A stretch of 62,091 bases of DNA from Candidatus Rifleibacteriota bacterium (GTDB taxonomy: Bacteria; Muiribacteriota; Ozemobacteria; Ozemobacterales; Ozemobacteraceae): the NCBI GenBank assembly GCA_015233565.1, contig JADFXM010000038.1, positions 1-62,091 of the forward strand, in the 5' to 3' direction. The position numbers and the translations under genes are program-made. Shown piece by piece: positions 7,574-17,045 of this stretch; position 1 is the first letter of the stretch, and every line of letters starts with the position of its first letter. The notes beneath the pieces are model-generated. The model had not been told where the DNA came from and made no database searches. It saw only the letters and a program-made list of their open reading frames with translations.

Positions 7574-10287
7574 AGCGTCGGCCTCATTAGGCTATTTACA
7601 AAAGAGAAGCGGGCACAATACAGCGCCTCTATTGATCTTTCAAAGCGGTTTTCACATTCCGTTTCTGCACAGAGTTCCAACAGGATCCTTTTTTGAATTG
7701 GGAGAGGCGGTATTGGAACGATAAGCGACCGGATTTCATCTTGGGTAATATTTTTCATTGCTCCTCCCGTTCCTGTTGCTTTGATCTCAATTTGGCGGCG
7801 TAATTCCTTAGATTTGAGAACGGCCTCCATCAAATCCTGGTTTACCTTCTCTGAGTTAAAAATAAGTTTCAGCGTCTTATCGCACAGCATTAAAGAAGGA
7901 AAATTTTCCGGCACAATACACACCCGACCAACCAACTCGCGAGTGTTGCACCGAGTGATTAAGAAATCCCCTTTTGAAACAGCAAACCGTTTATTAAAGT
8001 CATCCGTTCGCAGCAACCGCTTGTGTTCGGATGCATCAAAACCTTTTGGACCGACCGCACTGACCTTCAATACCCCAAATCCCCCACTACGCGCTGGTTC
8101 ATTGGCACCGATAACACTTTTTCCTGCAATGATTGCGTCAAGGACTTCACCAAGAGGGAGACGCGGAAAAGATGGGTTAAAGCAATGACACTCAACAACT
8201 GCCTTGGACAATTCTTTTGTTTTCATTCTTGCATGAATGAGGGCTTCTATCACATCTTCCACCGCCCAAAGGATTTCAGCAATACGGCGTTGTTGGTCGA
8301 GTGGTGGAAGGGAAAACTCGTATTTTGCAATATCGGGGAAGTTAATATATGGGTTTGTTGAGCCCTTTGATTCGCGAATGGAGTGTTGGGTAAAACGGTC
8401 GGAAAGCATTATCCAAGGAAGAAGAGATTGAAGTAGTTTACTTTCAACGGCCTCAAGAACAAAGGTTGTATTAGCAGTAACCCCATCCCATTCTGCAAGG
8501 GCAACTTTTTTTAGATAGGTTCGTCGAGAACCATAGAGAACTTGCCCTTTCTTAAACCTTCGAATAAATGCAGGGCCAAGATAACCATCACCAACCAATC
8601 CCCAATTCCGGATGTGAACATCACATGTATTCATGTGTTCGCCAGCAACGTATCGTTCAACGCCATCATTGACTGGGTCAGTTTCTTCCTTGAGTTGCTT
8701 CACAACATCCCCAAAGCGAACCTTGGCCCATTTGTCGCGATTGAGCCAGGAGGGCAACGCCTTGATAATCATTGCCGCCTCAGGAAGCGGATTACAAGAG
8801 ATGGTATTTCCAAGAACCTTTTCTAAATCGATACGAACAGAGGAGGCTGAATCAAGCCAGGCGGAGAGACTTTCAGAAATGGAAAAGCTCTTGGCTTTAG
8901 ATGTCGCCGGTTTATTTGGGTCTGAGACGCCCACATACATGGAGATATTGAGATTCCCACCCTGGTTGCGAACTTCCTCTAAAGGAACAACTCGCGCAAG
9001 GCCGGGTTCATCCTTGAAATTGCTATATGCCGTAACGATACGGTCAATGTGATCATCGGTAAGGAAGCTTTGAGCGCGTTCCCTGGTGACTTCGTTGATG
9101 GCGTTAATGAAAAGGATCCGGCCTTTTCGTGCTTTGGGCTTGGCCGTTCGACAAATTACGATACAGGCTTCCATCGGGGAGTTATAGAAAAGGTTGGGGC
9201 CAAGACCAAGAACGCAGTCGAGGACATCAGCCTCAATGAGTTTTTTTCGCATATCCGCTTCTTCCTGGCGGAACAAAACCCCATGCGGGTAAAGGATTGC
9301 ACACCTGCCGGTTTTCGGGGCCAGGCTGCAAAGAATGTGCTGCCAGAACGCGTAATCGGCGCGGCCCTGCGGGGGAGTGCCGTAAAGGTTCCGGCCCCAG
9401 GGGTCGGAAGCGAACGCCTCCCGATTCCATTGTTTGATGGAATACGGCGGATTGGCGAGAACCACATCAAACCGCATGAGACGATCTCTCTGAACGAATT
9501 TCGGCTCAGAAAGGGTATCTCCACGGATGACCTGAAAATCTTCGATGCCGTGAAGGAAACAATTCATACGGGCAATCGAGGAAGTCATGAGGTTTCGCTC
9601 CTGGCCGAACAGTTTTACGTTGCGCCATTCCTTCCTCTGGCGGCGCAAGTGGGCGATGCAGGAGAGGAGCATCCCACCTGAACCACAGGTAGGATCGTAA
9701 ATTGAATCGGCCGGTTGAGGTTCGAGGATTTCCGTCATGAGGTGAACGACGGTGCGGTTGGTATAGAACTCGGCGGCGGTATGCCCCGAATCGTCGGCGA
9801 ACTTCTTGATGAGAAACTCGTATCCCTGCCCCAGTTCGTCTTCGGGGAGGTTGGCTACGGTAAGGTCGAGGGAACTGAAATGTTCGATGAGATCGCGGAG
9901 CATGGTGTCGGAAAGGCGGTCTTTGTTGGTCCATTGGGCATCACCGAAGATGCCGAAGAGCTTGTCAGGGTTGGCGGTCTCGATGGACCGCATAGCGGAA
10001 TGGATCGCGGGACCGACATTTCGAGCCGTTTTGCGGACTTCCCGCCAATGGGCTTCGGGCGGAATCTGGAAACGGTGGTTTTCCGGGAAGGCGGCAAAGT
10101 CTTTATCACCGCCGGATTCCTTCAAGGCAATCCCGGTTTCCTCGTCGTAGACATCGCAAAGACGCTTATAGAAAAGCAAAGGGAAGATGAACTGCTTGTA
10201 ATCGCCGGCGTCGATGGTTCCCCGCAAGAGGACGGCCGCGCCCCACAGGTAGGATTCAAGCTGATGCTGGGTTATGCGGGAACTCAT
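7570..10287 (-). CDS. HsdM-HsdS fusion: adenine methyltransferase plus specificity subunit
   Basis: Residues 1 to about 490 are a complete HsdM-type N6-adenine methyltransferase, with the N-terminal helical bundle HQLESYLWGAA, the SAM site DPTCGSGGM and catalytic NPPY. Residues about 500-905 are an HsdS subunit with two target-recognition half-domains, each opening with a W/L-x-x-G-D/E-V type motif (KVRFGDVV near 525 and LPLGEVLD near 720) and each ending in a conserved helix (LDQQRRIAEIL and LPIQKRILLEL). HsdS normally is a separate protein that fixes the recognition sequence. Here it is fused to one of two methylase subunits, while a second free HsdM is encoded just upstream. The 4-bp overlaps with both neighbours show a tight operon. 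Confidence 0.92.
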   Translation of the reverse strand: MSSRITQHQLESYLWGAAVLLRGTIDAGDYKQFIFPLLFYKRLCDVYDEETGIALKESGGDKDFAAFPENHRFQIPPEAHWREVRKTARNVGPAIHSAMRSIETANPDKLFGIFGDAQWTNKDRLSDTMLRDLIEHFSSLDLTVANLPEDELGQGYEFLIKKFADDSGHTAAEFYTNRTVVHLMTEILEPQPADSIYDPTCGSGGMLLSCIAHLRRQRKEWRNVKLFGQERNLMTSSIARMNCFLHGIEDFQVIRGDTLSEPKFVQRDRLMRFDVVLANPPYSIKQWNREAFASDPWGRNLYGTPPQGRADYAFWQHILCSLAPKTGRCAILYPHGVLFRQEEADMRKKLIEADVLDCVLGLGPNLFYNSPMEACIVICRTAKPKARKGRILFINAINEVTRERAQSFLTDDHIDRIVTAYSNFKDEPGLARVVPLEEVRNQGGNLNISMYVGVSDPNKPATSKAKSFSISESLSAWLDSASSVRIDLEKVLGNTISCNPLPEAAMIIKALPSWLNRDKWAKVRFGDVVKQLKEETDPVNDGVERYVAGEHMNTCDVHIRNWGLVGDGYLGPAFIRRFKKGQVLYGSRRTYLKKVALAEWDGVTANTTFVLEAVESKLLQSLLPWIMLSDRFTQHSIRESKGSTNPYINFPDIAKYEFSLPPLDQQRRIAEILWAVEDVIEALIHARMKTKELSKAVVECHCFNPSFPRLPLGEVLDAIIAGKSVIGANEPARSGGFGVLKVSAVGPKGFDASEHKRLLRTDDFNKRFAVSKGDFLITRCNTRELVGRVCIVPENFPSLMLCDKTLKLIFNSEKVNQDLMEAVLKSKELRRQIEIKATGTGGAMKNITQDEIRSLIVPIPPLPIQKRILLELCAETECENRFERSIEALYCARFSFVNSLMRPTL

Positions 10288-11795
10288 GACAGGAAACCCT
10301 CCCGTTTCAAGACGGCAACCAGTTTCTCTTCAGCCGCGAAAGCGGCAACGGCGCTTTCGTGAAGGCTCTTCCTGGCCTCTTCCACGGTCGGCGCCTGGTG
10401 CTCTGACTGGGGCTCAACGTAGCGTGAGATGTTGAGGTTGAAGTCATTGGCGGAAAGGTCTTCGAGGGTGACCACCCGGGAAAGGCCCTTCACATCTTTG
10501 AAGTCACGATACCAAGTGTGAATATGTTCGACGTGCTCGGGAAGAAGTTCGTTTTGAGCCCTTCCCGCCTTGAATTCCCGGGAAGCATCAAGAATAAGAA
10601 CTTTCTTCTTCCGGTCCTTGGGCTTGCGGTGCCGGAAAACAAGAATACAAGCGGCCAGGCCAGTGCCATAAAAGAGGGTCGGACCAAGGCCGATGACCGC
10701 TTCGAGGATGTCCATTTGCAGGAGCTTCTTACGGATCGCGCCTTCCTTCGCCATGCGGAAGAGGACCCCGTGAGGAAGAACAACCGCCATACGACCGGTT
10801 CCCGGGGCCATTGATTTGACCATGTGCTGAACCCAGGCATAATCACCGGTTTTGCCGGGGGGCATCCCGGCGAAGTTCCGGCCGTAGGGGTCACTGGCCC
10901 ACACCTCATCGCCCCATTTTTCAAGGGAAAATGGGGGATTGGCGATTACACAATCAAAGGTTGCGAGGTTGTCACCGGAGAAAAAGGCCGGTTGGCGGAG
11001 GGTGTCACCCCGGACGATCTGAAAGTCAGAAGCCGCGTGAAGGAAAAGGTTCATGCGGGCAATCGCGGAGGTGGTGAGGTTTTTCTCCTGGCCGTAGAGC
11101 TTTCCCCATAGGGTGCGGTCGTCGCCGTGGTTTTCCTTTACGTGGTGAATAGCCTCGAGGAGCATACCACCGGTACCACAAGCCGGATCGTAGATGGATT
11201 CCCCTTCCCCGGGGTCGAGGATTTTTATCATCAGCTTTACGACCGCACGCGGGGTATAGAATTCACCGGCTTTTTTGTTGGTCGCGTCGGCAAATTTCTT
11301 GATGAGGTATTCGTATGCCTGACCCAGGATATCCGCCTGTGCGGCCTGGTTCCCCAACGAATAGCGGGAAAAATGTTCGATCAGGTCACGGAGAAGCGCG
11401 TCAGGAAGGCGTTCTTTGTTCGTCCAGGCGGCATCACCGAAAATACCGAAAAGGGTTTCCGGGTTCGCTTTTTCAATGCCCCGGATGGCCTTTTGAAGCG
11501 CTTGACCGACGTTAACGGTAAAAACACGGACATCGCGCCAATGACAGCCTTTCGGGATCTGGAAACGGTAGTTCTGGGGAAAAAAGGCGTATTCCTCATC
11601 ACCGCTTGATTCCGCAAGGGCGGAAGCATACTCCTCATCGAAAACATCGGAGATCCTCTTGAAGAAAAGGAGAGGAAAAACGTAGGTCTTGAAATCGGCT
11701 GCGTCCACGGTCCCGCGAAGGATATTCGCGGCTTCCCAAAGGTGTGATTCAAGCTGATTGAGCGTTAGAAGGTTGTCATTCACAGGATTTTTCAT
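10284..11795 (-). CDS. hsdM: Type I restriction enzyme, M subunit (HsdM)
   Basis: This 503-residue protein is a full-length N6-adenine DNA methyltransferase. It has an N-terminal HsdM helical domain (LNQLESHLWEAANILRG), SAM-binding DPACGTGGML near residue 205 and the catalytic NPPF motif near 285. It resembles the methylase half of the downstream fusion, so the active modification complex may contain both: HsdM, HsdM-HsdS and HsdR. The methylated sequence cannot be read from the protein. It begins the R-M operon, 13 bp after the stop of the RelE-like toxin gene upstream, so TA and R-M genes may share a transcript, which could make loss of the R-M locus costly. Confidence 0.94.
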   Translation of the reverse strand: MKNPVNDNLLTLNQLESHLWEAANILRGTVDAADFKTYVFPLLFFKRISDVFDEEYASALAESSGDEEYAFFPQNYRFQIPKGCHWRDVRVFTVNVGQALQKAIRGIEKANPETLFGIFGDAAWTNKERLPDALLRDLIEHFSRYSLGNQAAQADILGQAYEYLIKKFADATNKKAGEFYTPRAVVKLMIKILDPGEGESIYDPACGTGGMLLEAIHHVKENHGDDRTLWGKLYGQEKNLTTSAIARMNLFLHAASDFQIVRGDTLRQPAFFSGDNLATFDCVIANPPFSLEKWGDEVWASDPYGRNFAGMPPGKTGDYAWVQHMVKSMAPGTGRMAVVLPHGVLFRMAKEGAIRKKLLQMDILEAVIGLGPTLFYGTGLAACILVFRHRKPKDRKKKVLILDASREFKAGRAQNELLPEHVEHIHTWYRDFKDVKGLSRVVTLEDLSANDFNLNISRYVEPQSEHQAPTVEEARKSLHESAVAAFAAEEKLVAVLKREGFLS

Positions 11796-11808
11796 TGGTC
11801 TGAAAGCC

Positions 11809-12084
11809 TTAGTACAAAAGGTTTTTCAAACGATCGTAAAAGTTTTCGTGTGTGCCAATGATGTATAAATTCAGCGTTTCGCCTATCACTTCGTAGGAAA
11901 CCAGGTAAAGTTGACTTTTGAAAGTAAACTTGTGAACGCGGATTCCACGAAGATCACCCTTCTTTAACTCGCCTATTTCGGGGTTTTCGAGGATCTTCTT
12001 TACCTGCTCGTCTATTTCCAGTTGAAGGTTCTTTTGGGATTTTTTCTTGAACCGGATGAAATGATTCGAGGCAATGATTTTCAT
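11809..12084 (-). CDS. RelE/ParE-family toxin
   Basis: The 91-residue basic protein has the RelE/ParE fold pattern: an N-terminal strand K-I-I-A-S, two helices with F-x-x-F-K-K-K-S-x-K-x-L, then G-E-L-K-K-G-D-L-R-G-I-R-V-H-K-F and the strands Y-L-V-S-Y-E-V and L-N-L-Y-I-I-G-T-H-E-N-F-Y. RelE members cut ribosome-bound mRNA and ParE members poison gyrase; which applies here is not clear, although the terminal G-T-H-E-N-F-Y is typical of RelE-like YoeB/HigB relatives. The start ATG overlaps the stop of the antitoxin gene by 4 bp, the usual antitoxin-first arrangement. Confidence 0.83.
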   Translation of the reverse strand: MKIIASNHFIRFKKKSQKNLQLEIDEQVKKILENPEIGELKKGDLRGIRVHKFTFKSQLYLVSYEVIGETLNLYIIGTHENFYDRLKNLLY

Positions 12085-12314
12085 TTGAGGTGGCCGAACT
12101 CGTATTCCTGGCTGATGCCGGCCTTGATCTCTTCTTTCGCTTCAAGGGTTTCCTTGATGAAGGAAAGAGGCACATCGGGGTTTTCCTCGCACAACAAAGC
12201 GTCATAGAGGTATTTTTTGATCTGCTCGGAAATGGAACGGTGTTCAAGATCAGCTCTGATGCGGATCTTCTTACCCAAGATGTCGGGAAGGCGGACGGTA
12301 TAAACCTTCGGCAT
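12081..12314 (-). CDS. Antitoxin partner of the RelE-like toxin
   Basis: This 77-residue acidic protein precedes the toxin and overlaps it by 4 bp. The N-terminal half K-V-Y-T-V-R-L-P followed by I-R-I-R-A-D-L-E-H-R-S-I-S-E-Q-I fits a ribbon-helix-helix DNA-binding domain, and the C-terminal half (E-T-L-E-A-K-E-E-I-K) is a charged helix suited to wrap the toxin. Such antitoxins repress their own promoter with the toxin as co-repressor. The ATG at 12314 is preceded by an AT-rich stretch that could carry the promoter. Confidence 0.8.
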   Translation of the reverse strand: MPKVYTVRLPDILGKKIRIRADLEHRSISEQIKKYLYDALLCEENPDVPLSFIKETLEAKEEIKAGISQEYEFGHLK

Positions 12315-12464
12315 TATGGCACCCCTGATTCATTTGTATTTACTGTAAACACATTCTAGCACGGGGGGATTTTGAAGGCAAGCATTTTTCCCCTCTCGGT
12401 CGTGGTCGGTGATGCACCGGGGGAAACATAGCATAAACACGAAACATTGATTGCAAAACCGTTC

Positions 12465-12700
12465 TTCTGAGTGTCCTGTCCATTTGTCCTACTGTCCTCG
12501 TTCACAAAGTCCGGACTAATCGGTCTGATTGTCCTGTCCGTCCTCATAGTCCGACCGATAACACCTGGCCGCTCGAATTTACCAGTTCGCCAGTCCTGCT
12601 GTCCGAATGTCCTGATTTTTTGTTCATCTCTCATATTGTCCGGTGTCTTGTCCGGCTTGATGTCCGATCTCATTGTCCGGATTGTCCTTTTATACGATTA
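12465..12700. repeat. Degenerate GTCC-rich (GGACA on minus strand) repeat tract
   Basis: TGTCC or GTCCG words recur at irregular 6-25 bp intervals through this stretch, including TGTCCTGTCC, TGTCCGAATGTCC and CCGGTGTCTTGTCCGG. There is no fixed period, so it reads like a decayed hexanucleotide array. An open frame on the minus strand here is only a by-product of the repeat. A similar but shorter tract lies at 46155-46265. Confidence 0.55.
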
Positions 12701-12753
12701 TCAAGAGTCTCGAAAAGCCATCCCGCCTCAACCACCAACGAACTCACCATCCG

Positions 12754-12817
12754 ACCTAACGCGGGGTGGGCCAACTATGAGCTCACCTGCGGAGTCAGGT
12801 GCAGCGATTTGTTGTCA
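12754..12817 (-). other. attC-like recombination site b
   Basis: On the plus strand CTAAC (12756-12760) and GTTGTC (12811-12816) flank a stem of GAGCTCACCTG and CAGGTGCAGC around a GAGT-type loop. On the minus strand the order is GACAAC, then CGCTGCACCTG with one extra G in the left arm, loop, CAGGTGAGC and right box GTTAGGT, a perfect match to GTTRRRY. The left arm bulge and the boxes are those of integron attC sites. It lies 3' of the STAND/ABC-3C operon. Confidence 0.72.
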
Positions 12818-13211
12818 AAAAGCCCAATATTCATCCTCCCCTACAAGCGATCATCATCCATTGTCGAAGACTCCAACCATATTTTAAACTTACTAAACCG
12901 ATGAAACACCAATCCCTCAGAAAAATCTCTCATCCACTGTTGGCAGATTTCTCCGAGCGATCACACATCCATTGCCAGCAGATTATCCAACCGAGCGACC
13001 TCCAAACATACTGTACTAAAACAAATTTCCATGTAACTCAGCTACATTCCATCCGCTCCGGGTTATCACCATCCATCGCCGAAGCCGCAATCCATATTTT
13101 AAACAAACTCAAAAAAATCTGCTAAACCATCTTTCGCAACAAGTTGCTGTTATCCTTTGCCAGAGGCACTTATCCATGTTTTATCAGCCAACCCCGCTTA
13201 CCCCTCATCCG
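12818..13211 (-). other. Non-coding cassette tail with imperfect internal repeats
   Basis: There is no convincing gene. Phrases such as ATCATCCATTG, CCATATTTTAAAC and CACATCCATTGCC recur two or three times in decayed form, as if a 60-120 bp tail had been duplicated several times. Related phrases occur near 20910-20960 and 46050-46110. Confidence 0.4.
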
Positions 13212-16200
13212 TTATGAATTACTATCAACTAAAGCTGATGTCGCGTTCCTGCTCATAAAACTATCTTTGAAATCCTCTCTGGAATGGGACCGATACCCTT
13301 CGGGGATGGGGCTCAACATTGATCGAATTTTTGAATCGTTATTCCATGTGGGTATTATCACGGGAAGTTGAGGGACTGGCTTTGCTGCCTGGTCAAATGC
13401 ATCCAACACCTTGTCCACGCTAAGCGGAAATCTTCCCAATTCAGGCTGGTTGGGTGCAAATGCCTGGATATGGTTCAACTCCACTGGGAACCGACTCCGG
13501 AAGCCCGCAACACCTTCCGGACTGCTCTCAATTAACCCAAGCAAATTTCCCGCTAACTCTTGGGAGTGTTGTCCAAAGGAGGTGAGAGACATGTCTACGA
13601 TCGGAAGCAAAGATCGAAAATCCTCTGAAAGATTGTCAAAAACTGCGCCCAAAAATTCTTCTTGGATCGCCGGGGTACGCAGCAATTCGTTGATTGAATA
13701 TGTACTGAAAAGTGGTAGCAAGCGGAGTCGATGATACTTGTGAAGTATCCAGGAGATCCAGTCACGCCTCTCTTCAGTGCTCAAAAAAGCAGCAACCTCA
13801 TCAAGAAGATCTCTGAGTCTTGGGCAAGGGTATATCTTATTCGGCATCTCCCATAGGTCAAAACCACTAATTATGAGTCGCTTTGCAACTAACTTGCGAT
13901 AGTCGGTGTTACCTTCTCGGGCGGCTTCTATTGCCACCCTGACGAAAATGACATTGAAATTGTTCTGGTGAACCTTCAACAGGGCAGATTTAAGAATTTG
14001 GTCAAAGTTATTTAGTTCATTTCGCTGTATGAATCCTTGAATCCTTAACCTGACAAAATCTTTACACCGGAGAATGTTCCATCGAATACCGCAGACCATT
14101 TCAGGCCTCGGTGAATTTCGTATTAAATCCTTAATATCGAGGTTCGAATTACTAATGTTTTGCAACCAAATATCAGTGCTGACTAGAGGTTCTTTGTTTT
14201 TATCAAGTAGACAGAGTGCAAAAAGTAGCAATTCCCAGCTCGCCCCTTCTTGTGGTAACTGCATCTCAGAATTAATGTGAACGATAGGAAATTGTACAGC
14301 AAAAAAAAGTTCGCTAAAAAATTCAGGGGTAGAAAGGGCAGTACAGAGGCCTGTAATGTCAAGTAGGGATACCAATCGCCAAAAATTTGCTTTTCGGTCA
14401 TTTCCCTCAGCGGCTTTGTGGACGGCTAAAATTCGCAAAATCCCTTGGACTCCTCCTGAATCCCAAACCAGTTCAGAAATTCGCATGAAAACCTCTGGAT
14501 GGTCATCTCGAATTGATTGCAAAACCCTTGGTTCAATGTATGAAACCACTTTTCCCAGGTCACTTTTCATTTCCATCAATCGTTGAAGAATTTGTTCTTG
14601 GATAGAAAAGGGAAATTCTCCAAAGGACTGCTGAAAGGCGTTGACGAAAACATTTGCAAAACTGATTGGGGTTCCACCCCCAAGAAGTCCCGTTAAAAGA
14701 ACTTCCTTAAGATCACCGGCCATCCCCTGGTAATTTGCGAAACAATCAGAAAGAAATTCCCACGATCCTCTCCTGTAAGCCTTCAATACAAGCTCTGCAA
14801 GGGTCCTAATGTGGGGCCTTAAAGTGGAGAGCTTTTTACCAGACCAACCCCCAGACTTCATTAATTGTGGGAGGTCTTGAGGATATCGACGAGTGATAAT
14901 TTCCACAAGATCGTCAATTTGAGAGTCGAGCGGGAAACCTGAACAATGGGGTGCCGCAACCTCTGAAATGGCAATGGAAATAAGGCGAACTGTCTTTTGT
15001 TCCAAATTTCCAGGTAACCAGGATGTATCCCCTTTGGAAAGCAAATATAATGAATCCAGCAAAGCTGCCTTCCCCATTTTTTTTAGAACAGTTCGGTCCT
15101 GCCATTGTTCAGCTGAAAGGTTGGTTTTTAAGATTGGATTTCGCTTTCCATCAAAGAATCGGACGGTTTCGCCAAGTTCACGTTCCAATTCTGCAAAATC
15201 AGGCATGAGCCCCACTCTGTCACGAAATATTATAAGAGCCTTCCTCAATAGCTCAAAAGATGTCTTTGAGCGCATTATTTCTTGAGGTGAACCAACTTGT
15301 GAATCGACTAATGTTGCAAACTCAGAAAATAGGTCTGAACGCGAAATGGTTTCTAAAACAAATGATCCGAACGAGATGGACAACATGTAACGCACAATCC
15401 GGTCAAGCGGGTCACCTGATGTTCCAGCCAGAAATGTTGGGAGAATTGCGGCAAGTGCGACCATCTCCTGTTCCGGTTGCACTTTTTTCCAGCGAGCGAC
15501 AAGGGCATCCAAAGATGCTGCCCGTTCAGTCTTTGGGGCGACCTCAAAGATATGACTTAATAAAGCATATAAAGGGATTTCAACGCAGGCAAATCCATAG
15601 GAACTTAATCCTGATAGGGGCCGGGGTAATTCAATGACAAAACCGCACTCCAAAAGGGTATTCAACTCTTGAGGTTGATTGCGAATAAAGGTGAATGGAA
15701 GCCGTTCAGTGCTCCAATCGCTTTCTTGGGCGAGATCAGCTCCAAGAATGAACATCGCCCGTTTAAGCGAAATTGAACAATTCTGAAACCATGACCAAAG
15801 GGCGCTCCCCAAGTTGGGATTGTAAGAAACCGCATTTCGAAACCCTGGCCATCTGAGGAGGCGGCCAAATGGAGTCTTGGTAAAGGCCACATACCTCTCA
15901 GAAAAAATGTTTGCGACCTCTTTATCTGTAAACCCACCAATCTCAAGGATCGCAATTGCCTCACCTGAAGGGGAAAACGGGGAAAAATCATCACGAAACA
16001 AGAGCTTGAGGGTTATCTGGTAGGTGGCGGAAATTACTAAATGCGTGTTTGATTTTTTTTCATCCGAGACATATCTGATCAAATCTATTATTTCCTTGGA
16101 AGGTGCTAAGGAATCAATCAAAATACAGATCGGAGAACTAGCAGGAGGGCGGGCTTTCAGAAAACGAAGTATCAGGGAATCTGCCAAATCCCCATTTACT

Positions 16201-17045
16201 TCAAAACCCTGAAGTGCCTCAGTCATTGGTTGTTGTTGATCCAATGCCTGATCGACAAAAATGATCGGATGGGCTGAGAGCCTCATAGCAAGATCGTAAA
16301 GGGCCTGTGATTTTCCACACTTCGGCGGAGATGTTACAAAGCTAACCGTAGCCTCCCTACTCTTAATCCTGTCGAGGAGGCCTTCTACGACGGTCCTTGG
16401 TGACTTTGAAGGAACGCAAGCCGTTTGGATTTTTTTACGAGAGATTTGGGTAATTGCATCATCCCGGTAGCCTGGTGTCGCTAGCATCAATGCCCGGCTC
16501 GCAGCCTGGATTAGCGCACGGTCGATGAATTCCGGAACTGATGCAAGTGGATCATGCCTTGTTTCGTCAACCCTGACAATGTCCCCATCCTTCCAACCAA
16601 ACATTCGGGATGGCTTGTTTGCATTTACAACGAAGCCAAACGGCACGAGCGGCAAAACTGCACGCATGTAGCTTTTGATCTGCTCGTCATCAACTTCAGT
16701 AAGTTTATGAGATGGTTTTTTGGCTTCAACGACGGCGATAATATTCCTCGTCGTTTTGGCTCGAAGGAAAAAATCTGCCCGGCCACTGACTCCAGAGCTT
16801 TTCTTAGTGTCAAGGGTTACTGTGTTGACACCAAATTGCATACTCATGGTACATTCAGCCTCAAGTTGGACCTCACCAAAAACCTTATGCAATATTGGAA
16901 TAAGGAAGTTAGCGGTCATGGTTGCTTCGTTTAAGTCCCCTCCGAAAAGTTCTTCAAGGAGGCTCGGCAAAGCCTGCGCAAGCCCCACATTAGGCGAATG
17001 TTCATGGGGCATAGGAAAAACCGATAAACGGATTTTGGATTTCAT
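13212..17045 (-). CDS. Nuclease-STAND NTPase (Avs-like immune sensor candidate)
   Basis: The 1277-residue protein opens with a restriction-type nuclease domain: G-R-A-D-F-F near residue 85 and V-V-E-A-K-K-P near 103 form a PD-(D/E)xK core. A STAND-type P-loop NTPase follows, with Walker A SPPKCGKSQ near 236, Walker B CILIDS near 306 and an I-S-A-T-Y sensor. About 800 residues of helical, repeat-like sequence complete it, as in ligand-sensing arms of STAND proteins. Nuclease-STAND proteins of the Avs type detect a phage protein, oligomerise and degrade DNA. I cannot assign it to a named Avs class. Its ATG directly abuts the TGA of the DUF3732 gene (TGAATG), so it is the fourth gene of an ABC-3C-like operon. 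An attC-like site follows at 12754. Confidence 0.82.
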   Translation of the reverse strand: MKSKIRLSVFPMPHEHSPNVGLAQALPSLLEELFGGDLNEATMTANFLIPILHKVFGEVQLEAECTMSMQFGVNTVTLDTKKSSGVSGRADFFLRAKTTRNIIAVVEAKKPSHKLTEVDDEQIKSYMRAVLPLVPFGFVVNANKPSRMFGWKDGDIVRVDETRHDPLASVPEFIDRALIQAASRALMLATPGYRDDAITQISRKKIQTACVPSKSPRTVVEGLLDRIKSREATVSFVTSPPKCGKSQALYDLAMRLSAHPIIFVDQALDQQQPMTEALQGFEVNGDLADSLILRFLKARPPASSPICILIDSLAPSKEIIDLIRYVSDEKKSNTHLVISATYQITLKLLFRDDFSPFSPSGEAIAILEIGGFTDKEVANIFSERYVAFTKTPFGRLLRWPGFRNAVSYNPNLGSALWSWFQNCSISLKRAMFILGADLAQESDWSTERLPFTFIRNQPQELNTLLECGFVIELPRPLSGLSSYGFACVEIPLYALLSHIFEVAPKTERAASLDALVARWKKVQPEQEMVALAAILPTFLAGTSGDPLDRIVRYMLSISFGSFVLETISRSDLFSEFATLVDSQVGSPQEIMRSKTSFELLRKALIIFRDRVGLMPDFAELERELGETVRFFDGKRNPILKTNLSAEQWQDRTVLKKMGKAALLDSLYLLSKGDTSWLPGNLEQKTVRLISIAISEVAAPHCSGFPLDSQIDDLVEIITRRYPQDLPQLMKSGGWSGKKLSTLRPHIRTLAELVLKAYRRGSWEFLSDCFANYQGMAGDLKEVLLTGLLGGGTPISFANVFVNAFQQSFGEFPFSIQEQILQRLMEMKSDLGKVVSYIEPRVLQSIRDDHPEVFMRISELVWDSGGVQGILRILAVHKAAEGNDRKANFWRLVSLLDITGLCTALSTPEFFSELFFAVQFPIVHINSEMQLPQEGASWELLLFALCLLDKNKEPLVSTDIWLQNISNSNLDIKDLIRNSPRPEMVCGIRWNILRCKDFVRLRIQGFIQRNELNNFDQILKSALLKVHQNNFNVIFVRVAIEAAREGNTDYRKLVAKRLIISGFDLWEMPNKIYPCPRLRDLLDEVAAFLSTEERRDWISWILHKYHRLRLLPLFSTYSINELLRTPAIQEEFLGAVFDNLSEDFRSLLPIVDMSLTSFGQHSQELAGNLLGLIESSPEGVAGFRSRFPVELNHIQAFAPNQPELGRFPLSVDKVLDAFDQAAKPVPQLPVIIPTWNNDSKIRSMLSPIPEGYRSHSREDFKDSFMSRNATSALVDSNS

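Noticed and set aside
9049..11609. Plus-strand frames of 140-220 codons opposite the hsdM genes
   Set aside because: They mirror the codon pattern of the methylase genes and match no family.
12356..12673. 105-codon minus-strand frame in the GTCC tract
   Set aside because: Its residues simply translate the GGACA repeats; no start signal or domain.
12818..13211. CRISPR array
   Set aside because: The repeats are degenerate and unevenly spaced, with no constant repeat-spacer pattern; no cas genes are present anywhere in the window.
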